64,000 nt of DNA, taken from positions 11,143,001 to 11,207,000 of the forward strand of contig NZ_JACHMI010000001.1 in NCBI RefSeq assembly GCF_014207985.1, written 5' to 3'. A model generated the notes under the pieces. The model searched no databases. It had not been told where the DNA came from and worked only from the letters and a program-made list of their open reading frames with translations. The stretch is from Nonomuraea rubra. GTDB lineage: Bacteria; Actinomycetota; Actinomycetes; Streptosporangiales; Streptosporangiaceae. Position numbers and translations under genes: made by a program. Shown here piece by piece: positions 1 through 8,080 of the stretch (position 1 is the first letter of the stretch; every line of letters starts with the position of its first letter).

Positions 1-195
1 CGCGACAACATCCGCGACCTGCTTCCCGGTCCCATCCTGCCCACGGTCATCGACACCGAGCTGCTGATCGAGGCGGAGAAGGAGCTCGGGCACTCGTTGC
101 GGCCGTACCCGGAGGCCCGGGTGTGGTTGCGTGACGGGTTCTGGGCGCGGGTCTACCGGGAGTTCGACCTGGGGGTGGGCGTCTCGTCCAAGTAG
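1..195 (+). CDS. C-terminal end of an unidentified protein (partial)
   Basis: Frame 1 is open from the first base to a TAG at 193-195 and encodes the last 64 residues of a protein that begins upstream of the window. The segment is rich in charged and aromatic residues and ends in VGVSSK. It has no membrane segment and no motif I recognise. The frame is likely real because codon third positions are strongly G/C. Its 3' end overlaps the 3' end of the opposite-strand regulator by 43 bp, so the two genes converge tail to tail. Confidence 0.55.
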   Translation, partial: RDNIRDLLPGPILPTVIDTELLIEAEKELGHSLRPYPEARVWLRDGFWARVYREFDLGVGVSSK

Positions 196-1169
196 TCCCC
201 GGATGCCCGTTCCACGAGGGCCTCGGCTATCTCGGTGCGGGCGTACAGGACGTATCGCCCCGTACGGTGTGACGTGCACAGGCCGGCCCTGCGCAGCGCG
301 GTGAGGTGCTGGTTCGCGCCCGGCTCCGACAGGCCGGCGCGCCGGGCCAGCTCGCGGGTGGAGGCCGGCTGGTCGAGCTCGGCCAGCAGCCGCGCGCGGG
401 TCCTGCCCAGCACGGCGGCCAGCGCCTGCGGCGGCTCCGGCTCGCGGCGCTCCCAGAGCGTCGCCACGCCGCGCGGCGCGTACCGCACGGTCGGCTGGTA
501 CGGCGGCACCGTCACCGAGAACACCCTCGGCCAGACGAACACGCTCGGCACCAGCAGCAACCCGCGGCCCCGCAGCGCGCGCACCCCCGAGACGTGGCGG
601 TGCCGGATGCTCAGCGTCCCGTCGTGCCAGGTGACGGCCTCGTCCAGATCGGCCAGCATGCGCTGCGCGCCGCCCTCGGCCAGCAGCCTGGCCCGATACA
701 GGATCTCGCCCTCCAGCAGCGCCCTGACCCGCGGCCAGTACGGGGCCAGCGCGGCCTCCCAGTAGCCCGCGGCCTCGGCGGCCAGGCGTTCCAGCCCCTT
801 CTCCGGGTCGTCGTAGAGCGCCTGGACCCGTTTCGTGCGCGGACCTGGCACCTCGTCCAGATCCGGGCGGACCCGGGCGGCCGCGCCGCGCATGGTGGCG
901 AGTTCGAGCGCCAGGTCCGGCATGGACGTGGACGGCGGGGTGCAGGTGAAGCCCGCGATCGTGATCGTCGGCACCGGCACGAGGTCGGACAGCAGCCGCC
1001 ACTCCACGTCCGCCAGCCGGCGGCGCACCTGCTCGGCCCAGGGCCGCAGGAGCGGGTGCGCGGACGGGTCCTTCACCACGCGAACGCTGGCCACGACCTC
1101 GCCGAGCGGGGAGATCGCGAAGCGGGTGTTCGCGATGTCGTGGGCGGTGAAGACGAGGTCGAGGGTCAT
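153..1169 (-). CDS. ArsR-type winged-helix transcriptional regulator with DUF5937-like N-terminal domain
   Basis: A 338-residue protein whose C-terminal part, roughly residues 260-325, reads as an ArsR winged helix: STRELARRAGLSEPGANQHL is the helix-turn-helix and GRYVLYA the wing. The long N-terminal part resembles the DUF5937 sensor region found in actinobacterial ArsR-like regulators. No metal-binding cysteine pair is visible, so metal sensing is unlikely. It is divergent from an MFS exporter across a 60-bp gap and, by the usual logic of such pairs, probably controls it. The ATG at 1169 gives a complete N-terminal domain. Confidence 0.82.
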   Translation of the reverse strand: MTLDLVFTAHDIANTRFAISPLGEVVASVRVVKDPSAHPLLRPWAEQVRRRLADVEWRLLSDLVPVPTITIAGFTCTPPSTSMPDLALELATMRGAAARVRPDLDEVPGPRTKRVQALYDDPEKGLERLAAEAAGYWEAALAPYWPRVRALLEGEILYRARLLAEGGAQRMLADLDEAVTWHDGTLSIRHRHVSGVRALRGRGLLLVPSVFVWPRVFSVTVPPYQPTVRYAPRGVATLWERREPEPPQALAAVLGRTRARLLAELDQPASTRELARRAGLSEPGANQHLTALRRAGLCTSHRTGRYVLYARTEIAEALVERASGDYLDETPTPRSNSR

Positions 1170-1229
1170 TGGATTCGCTGCTCACTTAATCGATGGCACC
1201 TTTGCCGAGATTTCACCATCGTGGCGGTC
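1170..1229. promoter_or_regulatory. Divergent promoter/operator gap between ArsR-type regulator and MFS gene
   Basis: This short intergenic region must hold both outward promoters. It contains an interrupted inverted repeat, CGATGG at 1191-1196 and CCATCG at 1216-1221, with centres 25 bp apart, so the same helix face could be contacted. It is a candidate operator for the adjacent ArsR-type regulator. The arms are only 6 bp, so chance is possible. Confidence 0.3.
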
Positions 1230-2459
1230 ATGTCAACGACCGTGACGGAGGAGCCGCCGCTGCTGCGGCTCCCCGGCTTCCGCAACCTCTTCCTGGCCGG
1301 CGCGGTCAGCCAGCTCGGATCCCAGATCAGCTACGTCGCGCTGCCCCTGCTCGCCGTGACCGCACTCGGCGCGGGCGCGGGCGAGGTCGGGCTGCTCGCC
1401 GCGCTCGGAACGCTCACCGTGCTGCTGCTCGGGCTGCCCGCCGGGGCCTGGGTGGACCGGGTCAGGCGCCGTCCCGTGATGATCGCCACCGACCTGCTGC
1501 GGGCCGCGGTGCTGCTGTCGGTCCCGCTGGCGTGGTGGGGCGGGTGGTTGTCGATGGGCCACCTGTACGTCGTCGCGGTGCTCACCGGGGCCGCGACGCT
1601 GCTGTTCGACGTGGCCTCGTACAGCCTCGTGCCGGCGCTGGTGGGCCGCGAGCGGCTGACGGCCGCGAACACGCTGCTGGTGGGCACCGGGGCCGGGATG
1701 GACGTGGCGGGGCGGAGCGCGGCCGGGGTGCTGGCGCAGGTGGCGGGGGCGCCCGTGGCGATCCTGCTGGACGCGCTGAGCTACCTGTGGTCGGCGGCCT
1801 GGCTGCGCGGCGTCCCCGACCCCCGGCCGGCGCGCGAGCCCGCGGCCGAGCCGATGGGAGGGCAGATCGCCGAAGGGGTCCGGTTCCTCTTCGGCAACCC
1901 GATCCTCGTCACGGCCCTGCTCCAGGGCACCATGGCGAACCTGGCGTTCCCCCTCTGCTCCGTCCTGCTCCCTGTCATTCTCGTCCAGGGGCTCGGCCTG
2001 CCGGAGTGGGTGCTCGGCGCGTACCTGGCCGCGGGCGGGCTCGGCGTGCTGGCGGGGTCGTCGTCGGCGCACGCCATCGGCCGCCGGCTCGGCACCGGGC
2101 GCGCCGCGTGGCTCGCGAGCCTCGTCACCACGCCCGCGGCGTTCGTCGTGCCGCTGCTGAGCCTGGGCGGGGCTTGGGTGTGGGCGAGCGCGGCGGCCTG
2201 GTTCGTGCTGACGTTCCGTACAGGGCTGAACAACGTGCTGCTGGTCAGCCTGCGGCAGCGGGTCACGCCGGACGCCATGCTGGGCAGGATGACGGCGACG
2301 ATGCGGCTGCTCCTGACTGGCGCGCTCGGGGCGGGCGGGCTGCTCGCCGCCGCCGTCGGCGAGCTGTGGGGAGCGGGCGCCGCCCTGGCGCTGGGCGCCG
2401 CGATCATGGCGCTGAGCTGGCTGCCCTACGTACGTTCCCCGCTGCGCCACGAGCCGTGA
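1230..2459 (+). CDS. MFS transporter, EntS/MFS_3-type exporter
   Basis: A 409-residue membrane protein with about 12 hydrophobic segments. The loop between helices 2 and 3 carries the MFS signature as GAWVDRVRRRPVM at about residues 72-84. The overall pattern, with a short N-terminus reading LLRLPGFRNLFLAGAVSQLG, matches the MFS_3 family that includes enterobactin and macrolide exporters. The substrate cannot be read from sequence. The ATG at 1230 was chosen because it begins just before the first helix; a GTG at 1221 is in frame. Divergent to the ArsR-type regulator. Confidence 0.85.
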   Translation: MSTTVTEEPPLLRLPGFRNLFLAGAVSQLGSQISYVALPLLAVTALGAGAGEVGLLAALGTLTVLLLGLPAGAWVDRVRRRPVMIATDLLRAAVLLSVPLAWWGGWLSMGHLYVVAVLTGAATLLFDVASYSLVPALVGRERLTAANTLLVGTGAGMDVAGRSAAGVLAQVAGAPVAILLDALSYLWSAAWLRGVPDPRPAREPAAEPMGGQIAEGVRFLFGNPILVTALLQGTMANLAFPLCSVLLPVILVQGLGLPEWVLGAYLAAGGLGVLAGSSSAHAIGRRLGTGRAAWLASLVTTPAAFVVPLLSLGGAWVWASAAAWFVLTFRTGLNNVLLVSLRQRVTPDAMLGRMTATMRLLLTGALGAGGLLAAAVGELWGAGAALALGAAIMALSWLPYVRSPLRHEP

Positions 2460-2517
2460 ACGGTGGTGTCTGATTTCCGCCAGTCAGTCCCCTTGGGGAG
2501 CGCATACTGTCGGAGAC

Positions 2518-3927
2518 ATGTCACCACGCGAGCTCGATTTCGACTCCTGTTACCGGGCCGTCTCCGCCAGGGACTCCCGGTTCGACGGGCGGTTCTACAC
2601 GGCGGTGACGACGACGCGCATCTACTGCCGGCCGATCTGCCCGGCCCGCACTCCCTCGGCCCGCAACGTGCGCTTCTACCGGCACGCGGCCTCGGCGGAG
2701 GCCGCCGGGTTCCGTCCCTGCAAGCGCTGCCGGCCCGAGCTGTCGCCCGGCGACCCCGGCTGGGACCTGCGGGGCGACCTCGTCGGGCGGGCGCTGCGGC
2801 TGATCGACGACGGGGCGGCCGACGAGCAGGGCGTCGCCGGGCTCGCCCAGCGGCTGCACATCACCGAGCGGCACCTGCACCGGCTGTTCGTGGCCGAGCT
2901 GGGGGTCGGGCCGCTGGCGGTGGCCCGCACGAAGCGGCTGCTGCTGGCCAAGCAGCTGCTGACCGAGACGGGGCTGCCGGTGACGGAGGTGGCGTTCGCG
3001 GCGGGGTTCGGCAGCGTGCGGCAGTTCAACGCGACGATGCGGGAGACGTACGGGTTCACGCCGAGCGAGCTGCGCGCCACGGCCGGGCCGCGGGCGGTCC
3101 AGGCCAACGGCACGGTCACCGGACCGGCGAGCCTGCGGCTGCGGTTGCACCGGCGGGAGCCGTACGACGTGGAGGGGGTCTTCGCCTTCCTCGCCTCCCG
3201 GGCCATCCCCGGGCTGGAGGTGGCGGACGGCACCTCGTACGCCAGGGCCGTGCCGGGCGGGACGATCACGCTCACCCCGCAGCGCGGCCACATCGCGCTG
3301 GACGTGGCCGTGGACGACACCCGCCAGCTCGCCCGCGTGGTGGCCCGCTGCCGCCGCCTCCTCGACCTGGACGCCGACCCCGAGGCCATCTCGGAGATGC
3401 TCGGCAAGACCTCGCTCGGCCCGCTCGTCTCGGCGCGGCCCGGGCTGCGGGTGCCGGGGGCGTTCGACGGGTTCGAGCTGGCCGTGCGCGCGGTCGTCGG
3501 CCAGCAGATCTCGGTGGCCGGCGCCCGTACGCTGCTCGGCCGCATCGTCGCCAGGGCCGCCGCCCCCGGTGGCCTCTTCCCCACCCCCGCCCGCCTCCTC
3601 GACACCGACCTGACCGGCCTCGGCCTGACCGGACGCCGGATCGACACGCTCAAGGACCTCGCCGCCCGCCTCGCGGAGGGCCACCTCGACCTGGACGGCG
3701 GCCAGGACCCGGCGGAGGCGGTGGCCGAACTGCTGGCGGTCCGCGGCATCGGCCCGTGGACGGCCAGCTACATCGCCCTGCGCGCGCTGCGCGATCCGGA
3801 CGCGTGGCCCGTGGGCGACCTCGTCCTGAACAAGCGCATGGCCGCCCTGGGCATCCCCCAGGACCACATCGAACGGTGGCGCCCCTGGCGGGCGTACGCC
3901 GCCCTGCACCTCTGGAGCTCATCATGA
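2518..3927 (+). CDS. alkA: Ada-AlkA fusion: alkylation-response activator and 3-methyladenine DNA glycosylase
   Basis: A 469-residue three-part protein. Residues 1-80 form the Ada zinc domain with C37, C41, C68 and C71; C37 corresponds to the methyl-phosphotriester acceptor of E. coli Ada. Residues about 85-185 are an AraC-type double helix-turn-helix. The rest is an AlkA N-terminal domain plus a helix-hairpin-helix glycosylase, with GIGPWTASYIALRAL followed by the catalytic aspartate D434. It should sense methylated DNA, activate its own operon and excise 3-alkylpurines. The stop overlaps the start of the methyltransferase gene as ATGA, so the two are translationally coupled. Confidence 0.93.
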   Translation: MSPRELDFDSCYRAVSARDSRFDGRFYTAVTTTRIYCRPICPARTPSARNVRFYRHAASAEAAGFRPCKRCRPELSPGDPGWDLRGDLVGRALRLIDDGAADEQGVAGLAQRLHITERHLHRLFVAELGVGPLAVARTKRLLLAKQLLTETGLPVTEVAFAAGFGSVRQFNATMRETYGFTPSELRATAGPRAVQANGTVTGPASLRLRLHRREPYDVEGVFAFLASRAIPGLEVADGTSYARAVPGGTITLTPQRGHIALDVAVDDTRQLARVVARCRRLLDLDADPEAISEMLGKTSLGPLVSARPGLRVPGAFDGFELAVRAVVGQQISVAGARTLLGRIVARAAAPGGLFPTPARLLDTDLTGLGLTGRRIDTLKDLAARLAEGHLDLDGGQDPAEAVAELLAVRGIGPWTASYIALRALRDPDAWPVGDLVLNKRMAALGIPQDHIERWRPWRAYAALHLWSSS

Positions 3928-4436
3928 TCGCTGCCCAGCTCGTCCCGACGCCGGTGGGCCCGCTGGCCCTGCTCGCCCGCGAGGGCGTCCTGGTCGCGGC
4001 CGGCTTCACCGCCGACCCGACGGAGATGTTCGCCCGGCTCACGCCCGCGCTGCAGGCCGAGGGGCTGGAGGTCGTCCCCGACCTCGGCCTGGCCGCCGAG
4101 GCGACCCGCGCCTACTTCGACGGCGACCTGCACGCGCTGGACGCCGTCCCGGTCTCCCAGCCCGGCTCACCTACGCGAAAGCGGCTGCATGCGGCGTTGC
4201 GGGAGGTGAAGGCCGGGACGACCGTTTCCTACGCGGAGCTGGCGGAGCGGGCGGGGATGCCGAAGACGGCGGCTCGGGCGGCGGGGTCCGCCTGCGCGCA
4301 GAACCTGATCGCGCCGTTCGTGCCTTGCCATCGGGTGTTGCCCAGTGGTGGGGGATATGGGGGGTATTACTACGGCGTACCGGTGAAGGAGTGGCTGATT
4401 GCCCACGAAAATGGAGGAATAGCTAACCCCAGGTAA
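3924..4436 (+). CDS. ogt: Methylated-DNA--protein-cysteine methyltransferase (Ogt)
   Basis: A 170-residue protein with the O6-alkylguanine methyltransferase active site PCHRV, where C135 is the suicidal alkyl acceptor. The winged-helix region precedes it, with YAELAERAGMPKTAARAAG around residues 103-121. It repairs O6-methylguanine and O4-methylthymine directly. The ATG at 3924 shares four bases with the stop of the Ada-AlkA gene. With the upstream glycosylase it forms an adaptive-response operon. Length and motif are normal for Ogt. Confidence 0.94.
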   Translation: MIAAQLVPTPVGPLALLAREGVLVAAGFTADPTEMFARLTPALQAEGLEVVPDLGLAAEATRAYFDGDLHALDAVPVSQPGSPTRKRLHAALREVKAGTTVSYAELAERAGMPKTAARAAGSACAQNLIAPFVPCHRVLPSGGGYGGYYYGVPVKEWLIAHENGGIANPR

Positions 4437-4440
4437 TCAA

Positions 4441-5346
4441 ATGACAGCTTTCGGTAATGTGTTCGCCATGTCGCCGACATTAGAACATGAGTACCTGATC
4501 GAGCTGGTCCGAAACCGTCCGTCCCTGGTCACGGCGCTACTGGCCAGGGTGGATGTCGAGGTTCCCGCCTTCGACGAGGCCCTGGTGGGCAACTGCGACT
4601 TCACCGATCTCCCGAAGGAGTTCCGGGCCGACTCGGTCGTCGTGCTGAGGCGAGGCGGTAAGCCTGTGGCATCGGTCATTCTGGAGGTCCAGCGGAAGTA
4701 CGACCCGCACAAACAATGGTCCTGGCCGGTCTACATGGCCACACTCCGAGCTCGCGAGAAGTGTCCGGTGATGCTTCTGGTCTTCTGCCAGACCGAGGAG
4801 ACCGCCGTGACCTGCGCCTCGCCCATACACATGGGGCATCCCGGGTGGGTGCTGCGTCCGTCCGTCGCCGCGTTGCGCGACGTGCCCAGGATCACCGACA
4901 TGGAACAAGCCCGGGCCAACCCCGAGCTCGCGGCACTCTCCACCATCGCGCATGTCAGCCTCGGAGGTGACGAGGCGCTGGAGGTGCTTCGGGCATGGGT
5001 CGAGGCCGAGAAGCAACCGCTAGAGGGGCAGCGCAGTTATGCTGCGCTTGTATACATCATGCTGTGCGGTCCCGACGCCGTCCAGATGTTCAAGGAGCTC
5101 GAAGTGGCCGTAGGTATCCCTGACGCCATGAGGAACCCGATCATCCGCGAGGCCGTCGAGTACGGCGAGGCCAAAGGCGAGGCCAGGGGCGAGGCCAAGG
5201 CCGTCCTGAGGATCCTGCGCAGACGAGACATCCCCATCTCACACGAAGCTCAGGAGCGCGTACTCACCTGCACCGACCAGGCAACACTGGAGACCTGGAT
5301 CGACAGGGCGATCACGGTCAAGGCCGCCGACGAGCTGTTCGGCTGA
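4441..5346 (+). CDS. Rpn-like PD-(D/E)XK nuclease-family protein
   Basis: A 301-residue protein whose N-terminal half looks like the Rpn/transposase_31 branch of PD-(D/E)XK nucleases: D64 lies in the strand before VVVL and the second catalytic strand reads ILEVQRKYDP with E82 and Q84. The C-terminal part contains a charged helix with repeated GEA/KGEARGEAKA and a tail typical of this family in actinomycetes. Related proteins are annotated as recombination-promoting nucleases, but function here is untested. No inverted repeats or second transposase gene flank it. An alternative ATG lies at 4468; neither start has a strong ribosome binding site. Confidence 0.6.
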   Translation: MTAFGNVFAMSPTLEHEYLIELVRNRPSLVTALLARVDVEVPAFDEALVGNCDFTDLPKEFRADSVVVLRRGGKPVASVILEVQRKYDPHKQWSWPVYMATLRAREKCPVMLLVFCQTEETAVTCASPIHMGHPGWVLRPSVAALRDVPRITDMEQARANPELAALSTIAHVSLGGDEALEVLRAWVEAEKQPLEGQRSYAALVYIMLCGPDAVQMFKELEVAVGIPDAMRNPIIREAVEYGEAKGEARGEAKAVLRILRRRDIPISHEAQERVLTCTDQATLETWIDRAITVKAADELFG

Positions 5347-5354
5347 ACAAAATC

Positions 5355-5393
5355 ATCAGGGCCGGCACGACACCCCGTCGTACCAGCCCTGAT
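5355..5393. terminator. Bidirectional hairpin between convergent genes
   Basis: Two 17-bp arms, 5355-5371 and 5377-5393, form an inverted repeat with two mismatches around a 5-nt loop (ACCCC). It sits between the stop of the Rpn-like gene and the stop of the leftward MFS gene, so it can end transcription from both sides. There is no clear U-tract, which is common for actinomycete terminators. Confidence 0.7.
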
Positions 5394-5397
5394 CACG

Positions 5398-6552
5398 CTA
5401 TGCAGGCACCAGCCGCCGGGCCTGCACCCCCGCGGCCCCGGCCACGCCGAGCCCCACCAACCCCAGCAGGGCGGCCGTCCAGGCGGGAGCCGTGTAGCCG
5501 AGGCCTGCGTCGATGGTCAGGCCCGCGACGAAGGAGCCGATGGCGTTGCCGAGGTTGAAGGCGCCGATGTTGGCGGCCGAGGCCAGCGTGGGGGCGCCCG
5601 CGGCGGTGTCCAGGACGCGGGTCTGGAGGGGCGGGACGGTGGCGAAGGCGGCCACGCCGAAGAGGGTGATGGCGACGATGAAGGCGATCTGGCTGGACGA
5701 GACGAGCGCCACCACGACGGCCAGCAGCGTGAGCAGGCCCACCGAGCCGTAGATGGACGGCATGACGGCCCGGTCGGCGAGCTTGCCGCCGATCAGGTTG
5801 CCGGCCACGAGGCCGACGCCGAACAGGGCCATCACCACCGGCACCGTCCCCGGCGAGAAGCCGCCGACGCCGGTCATGATCGGCGCGATGAACGTGATGA
5901 CGGCGAAGACGGGCGCGAAGCCGAAGACGGTCATGGCCAGGGCCAGCCACACGCCGGCCTTGCGGAACGTGGCGAGCTCGCTGAGCAGGCCGCCCCCGGA
6001 GGGCCGGGGCCGGTGCGGGACGAGGGCCAGGACGCCGGCGAGGCCGGCCACGCCGATGGCGACCACGACCCAGAACGTGGCCCGCCAGCCGAACGCCTGC
6101 CCGATCCACGTCCCCAGCGGCACGCCGAGCACGTTGGCCAGCGTCAGGCCGGTGAACATCAGGGCGATGGCGCTGGCCCGCTTCTGCGGCGCCACCAGGT
6201 CGGCGGCGACGACGGAGCCGACCCCGAAGTAGGCGCCGTGGGCGAAGGCGGCCAGGAAGCGGCCCACCATGAGCACGCCGTACGAGGGGGCCAGCGCCGA
6301 CAGCAGGTTGCCCGCGATGAACAGCACCATCAGGGCCAGCAGCATGGTCTTGCGCGACAGCCGACCGCCGAGCATGGTCAGCGGCGGCCCGCCGACGGCC
6401 ACGCCGAGGGCGTACCCGGAGACGAGCAGGCCCGCGGCCGGGATCGTCACGCCGAAGTCCGCGGCCAGCTCGGGCAGCAGCCCGTTGATGATGAACTCCG
6501 TGGTTCCGATGCCGAAGGCGCTGATCGCGAGGGCGAACAGGGCGAGAGGCAT
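5398..6552 (-). CDS. MFS exporter, DHA1/AraJ-type
   Basis: A 384-residue, 12-helix transporter beginning MPLALFALAISAFGIGTTEF, the typical first helix of the AraJ/CmlR/PbuE DHA1 subgroup. The helix 2-3 loop carries GGRLSRKTMLL, and the motif-C-like helix 5 reads LTLANVLGVPLGTWIGQ. Members export drugs, arabinose or nucleobases; substrate is unknown here. The start has a good ribosome binding site (GAGGAG) seven bases upstream. It is divergent from the MarR regulator and shares its promoter region, which suggests ligand-induced efflux. Confidence 0.88.
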   Translation of the reverse strand: MPLALFALAISAFGIGTTEFIINGLLPELAADFGVTIPAAGLLVSGYALGVAVGGPPLTMLGGRLSRKTMLLALMVLFIAGNLLSALAPSYGVLMVGRFLAAFAHGAYFGVGSVVAADLVAPQKRASAIALMFTGLTLANVLGVPLGTWIGQAFGWRATFWVVVAIGVAGLAGVLALVPHRPRPSGGGLLSELATFRKAGVWLALAMTVFGFAPVFAVITFIAPIMTGVGGFSPGTVPVVMALFGVGLVAGNLIGGKLADRAVMPSIYGSVGLLTLLAVVVALVSSSQIAFIVAITLFGVAAFATVPPLQTRVLDTAAGAPTLASAANIGAFNLGNAIGSFVAGLTIDAGLGYTAPAWTAALLGLVGLGVAGAAGVQARRLVPA

Positions 6553-6571
6553 AGAATTCTCCTCAGACGAC

Positions 6572-6610
6572 GTTAGTAAGCGTGGACATTATTTGCACAC
6601 GCCGACTAAC
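6572..6610. promoter_or_regulatory. Inverted-repeat operator, likely MarR site
   Basis: The intergenic region between the MFS gene and the marR gene holds a large imperfect inverted repeat: GTTAGTAAGCGTG at 6572-6584 faces CACGCCGACTAAC at 6598-6610. The arms match at all but two positions. It covers the space where both divergent promoters must lie, so binding there could repress both genes, as is usual for MarR regulators. Confidence 0.65.
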
Positions 6611-6642
6611 TGACCATACAACCATGCCGAGGAGGCTGTCAC

Positions 6643-7074
6643 ATGCCCATCGCCGATGACGCCGTCGAGGCGCGCGCCCAGGGCTGGCGCACCCTCGCGG
6701 CGCTGCACGCCAAGATCGAGGACCGGCTGGAGAAGTGCCTGCAGAAGGAGCACGGGCTGAGCGTGAGCGAGTACACCGTGCTCGACGTGCTGGCCAGGCA
6801 GGACGGCTGGCACATGCGCATGCAGCAGCTCTCCAGGGCCGTGGTGCTCAGCCAGAGCGCGACCACGCGGCTGGTGACCCGCCTGGAGAACCGCGGGCTG
6901 CTGCACCGCTACCTGTGCGAGGACGACCGCCGGGGCATCTACTCCGAGGTCACGCCCGCCGGGCGCGAGCTGCTGGAGCAGGCGCAGCCGACGCACGACA
7001 CCGTGCTGAAGGAGGTGCTGGCCGAGGCGGCGCAGGAGCCCGAGCTGGCCCCGCTGGCCGCCGTTCTGTCCTGA
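6643..7074 (+). CDS. MarR-family transcriptional regulator
   Basis: A 143-residue protein with the MarR fold: an N-terminal helix, a winged helix with MQQLSRAVVLSQSATTRLVTR as recognition region (about residues 60-85), a wing reading CEDDRRGIYSEVTPAGREL, and a C-terminal dimer helix. It is divergent from the DHA1 exporter and next to an inverted repeat, so it probably represses that exporter until a ligand binds. The ATG has a strong GAGGAGG ribosome binding site. The last codons fall within a tandem DNA repeat. Confidence 0.9.
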   Translation: MPIADDAVEARAQGWRTLAALHAKIEDRLEKCLQKEHGLSVSEYTVLDVLARQDGWHMRMQQLSRAVVLSQSATTRLVTRLENRGLLHRYLCEDDRRGIYSEVTPAGRELLEQAQPTHDTVLKEVLAEAAQEPELAPLAAVLS

Positions 7075-7148
7075 CTCGGCTGCCGTTCTGTCCTGACTCG
7101 GCTGCCGTTCTGTCCTGACTCGGCCGGCGTTCTGTCCTGATTCAGCCG
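7061..7148. repeat. Four tandem copies of a 22-bp unit
   Basis: Units start at 7061, 7083, 7105 and 7127 and share the core CGTTCTGTCCTGA. The first two are identical and the last two differ at a few positions. The array begins inside the 3' end of marR, includes its stop codon, and runs into the stop codon of the convergent exported-protein gene, so it fills the whole gap between these genes. Each unit carries TGA in the marR frame region. Confidence 0.9.
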
Positions 7149-8080
7149 GCAGGTGGCGTGACGTTGCTCTGGATCTCGCCGACCGGCACGTCGCGCGTGG
7201 TCTCCAGCTCCACGGGGTCGAACTGGAACGGCACCACGCCGCCCTGCGCCTGGATGTCGACCGGCCACACGGTGGTCACGGTGAGCGTGTACGTCTCGCG
7301 CGGCTGGTCGATCGACGAGCGCAGGTACCGCACGCCGCAGGAGAACTCCCCGCCCTTCGTGTACGGCCTGCCCGCCGCGCCGCAGCCGCTCTCCGTCACC
7401 TCGGCCCGCTCACCCGTCGTCCCCGGATCGATCTCGATGTTCTCGAGCGTCGCGACCAGGGTCACGCTCATGACGCCCGGCAGCTCGGCCGTGACGGTGC
7501 GGCGCGGCTCGCCCACGCCTTCGAGCCAAACCCAGGTGGGCAGGTTGACGTAGCTCTTGGCGTCGGGGTTCAGCTTGACGGCGGGCTCCGGCACGGTCAG
7601 CGCGGCGCGGGCGATGTGCGCGAGCTGCTCGATCGTCAGGCCGGAGGGCGGCGTGGTCCCGGTGGGCACGAAGATGAACTGCTCCAGGTTCGTCCAGCAG
7701 GCCACGCCGTTGGGATCGGCCTCGTTCAGCCCGGGCAGCCACCAGCGCCCGTCCTGTCCGAGCTTGTCCTTGAACTGCTGGATGAACGCCTGGTGGCTCT
7801 CCTCGTCGATCCGCGCCCTGTTCGCCGCGTCACGGCCCTCGCTGCGCTGGCGGAGCATCTCCTCGGGGGTGGGCCCGGGCTCGTACCAGCACGGCTGCGG
7901 GATGCGGTAGCCGTCGCCGCTGCCGCCGACGTCGCCGCTGACCCTGATGCTGGTGTGTTTGCCCCGCCAGCCCACGGTGTTGCCGCTCTGCTCCTTCTCC
8001 TGGGTGGTGTTGTCGCCGGGGCCAGGGATGGGGTCGAGGAGCAGCGGTGCCATGAGCAGGGCCGCTAGCCAGGCTTTCAT
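7142..8080 (-). CDS. Exported protein of unknown function, last gene of the Tad operon
   Basis: A 312-residue protein starting MKAWLAALLMAPLLL, a short secretion signal, followed by a polar region with several cysteines and a C-terminal beta-rich part with SCGVRYLR and VTTVWPV. I do not recognise a named family; similar proteins accompany Tad pilus genes in actinomycetes. The ATG at 8080 was chosen over a GTG at 8125 and an ATG at 8089 because it overlaps the stop of the lipoprotein gene as ATGA and has a purine-rich site (GAGAGAG) at good spacing. It may act on the cell surface with the pilus; this is inference from context. Confidence 0.75.
   Translation of the reverse strand: MKAWLAALLMAPLLLDPIPGPGDNTTQEKEQSGNTVGWRGKHTSIRVSGDVGGSGDGYRIPQPCWYEPGPTPEEMLRQRSEGRDAANRARIDEESHQAFIQQFKDKLGQDGRWWLPGLNEADPNGVACWTNLEQFIFVPTGTTPPSGLTIEQLAHIARAALTVPEPAVKLNPDAKSYVNLPTWVWLEGVGEPRRTVTAELPGVMSVTLVATLENIEIDPGTTGERAEVTESGCGAAGRPYTKGGEFSCGVRYLRSSIDQPRETYTLTVTTVWPVDIQAQGGVVPFQFDPVELETTRDVPVGEIQSNVTPPAG

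Noticed and set aside
4441..5346. Active insertion sequence carrying the Rpn-like gene
   Set aside because: No terminal inverted repeats, no target duplication, and base composition and codon use match the neighbours.
7061..7148. CRISPR array
   Set aside because: The four 22-bp units are directly joined with no spacers and no cas genes are near.
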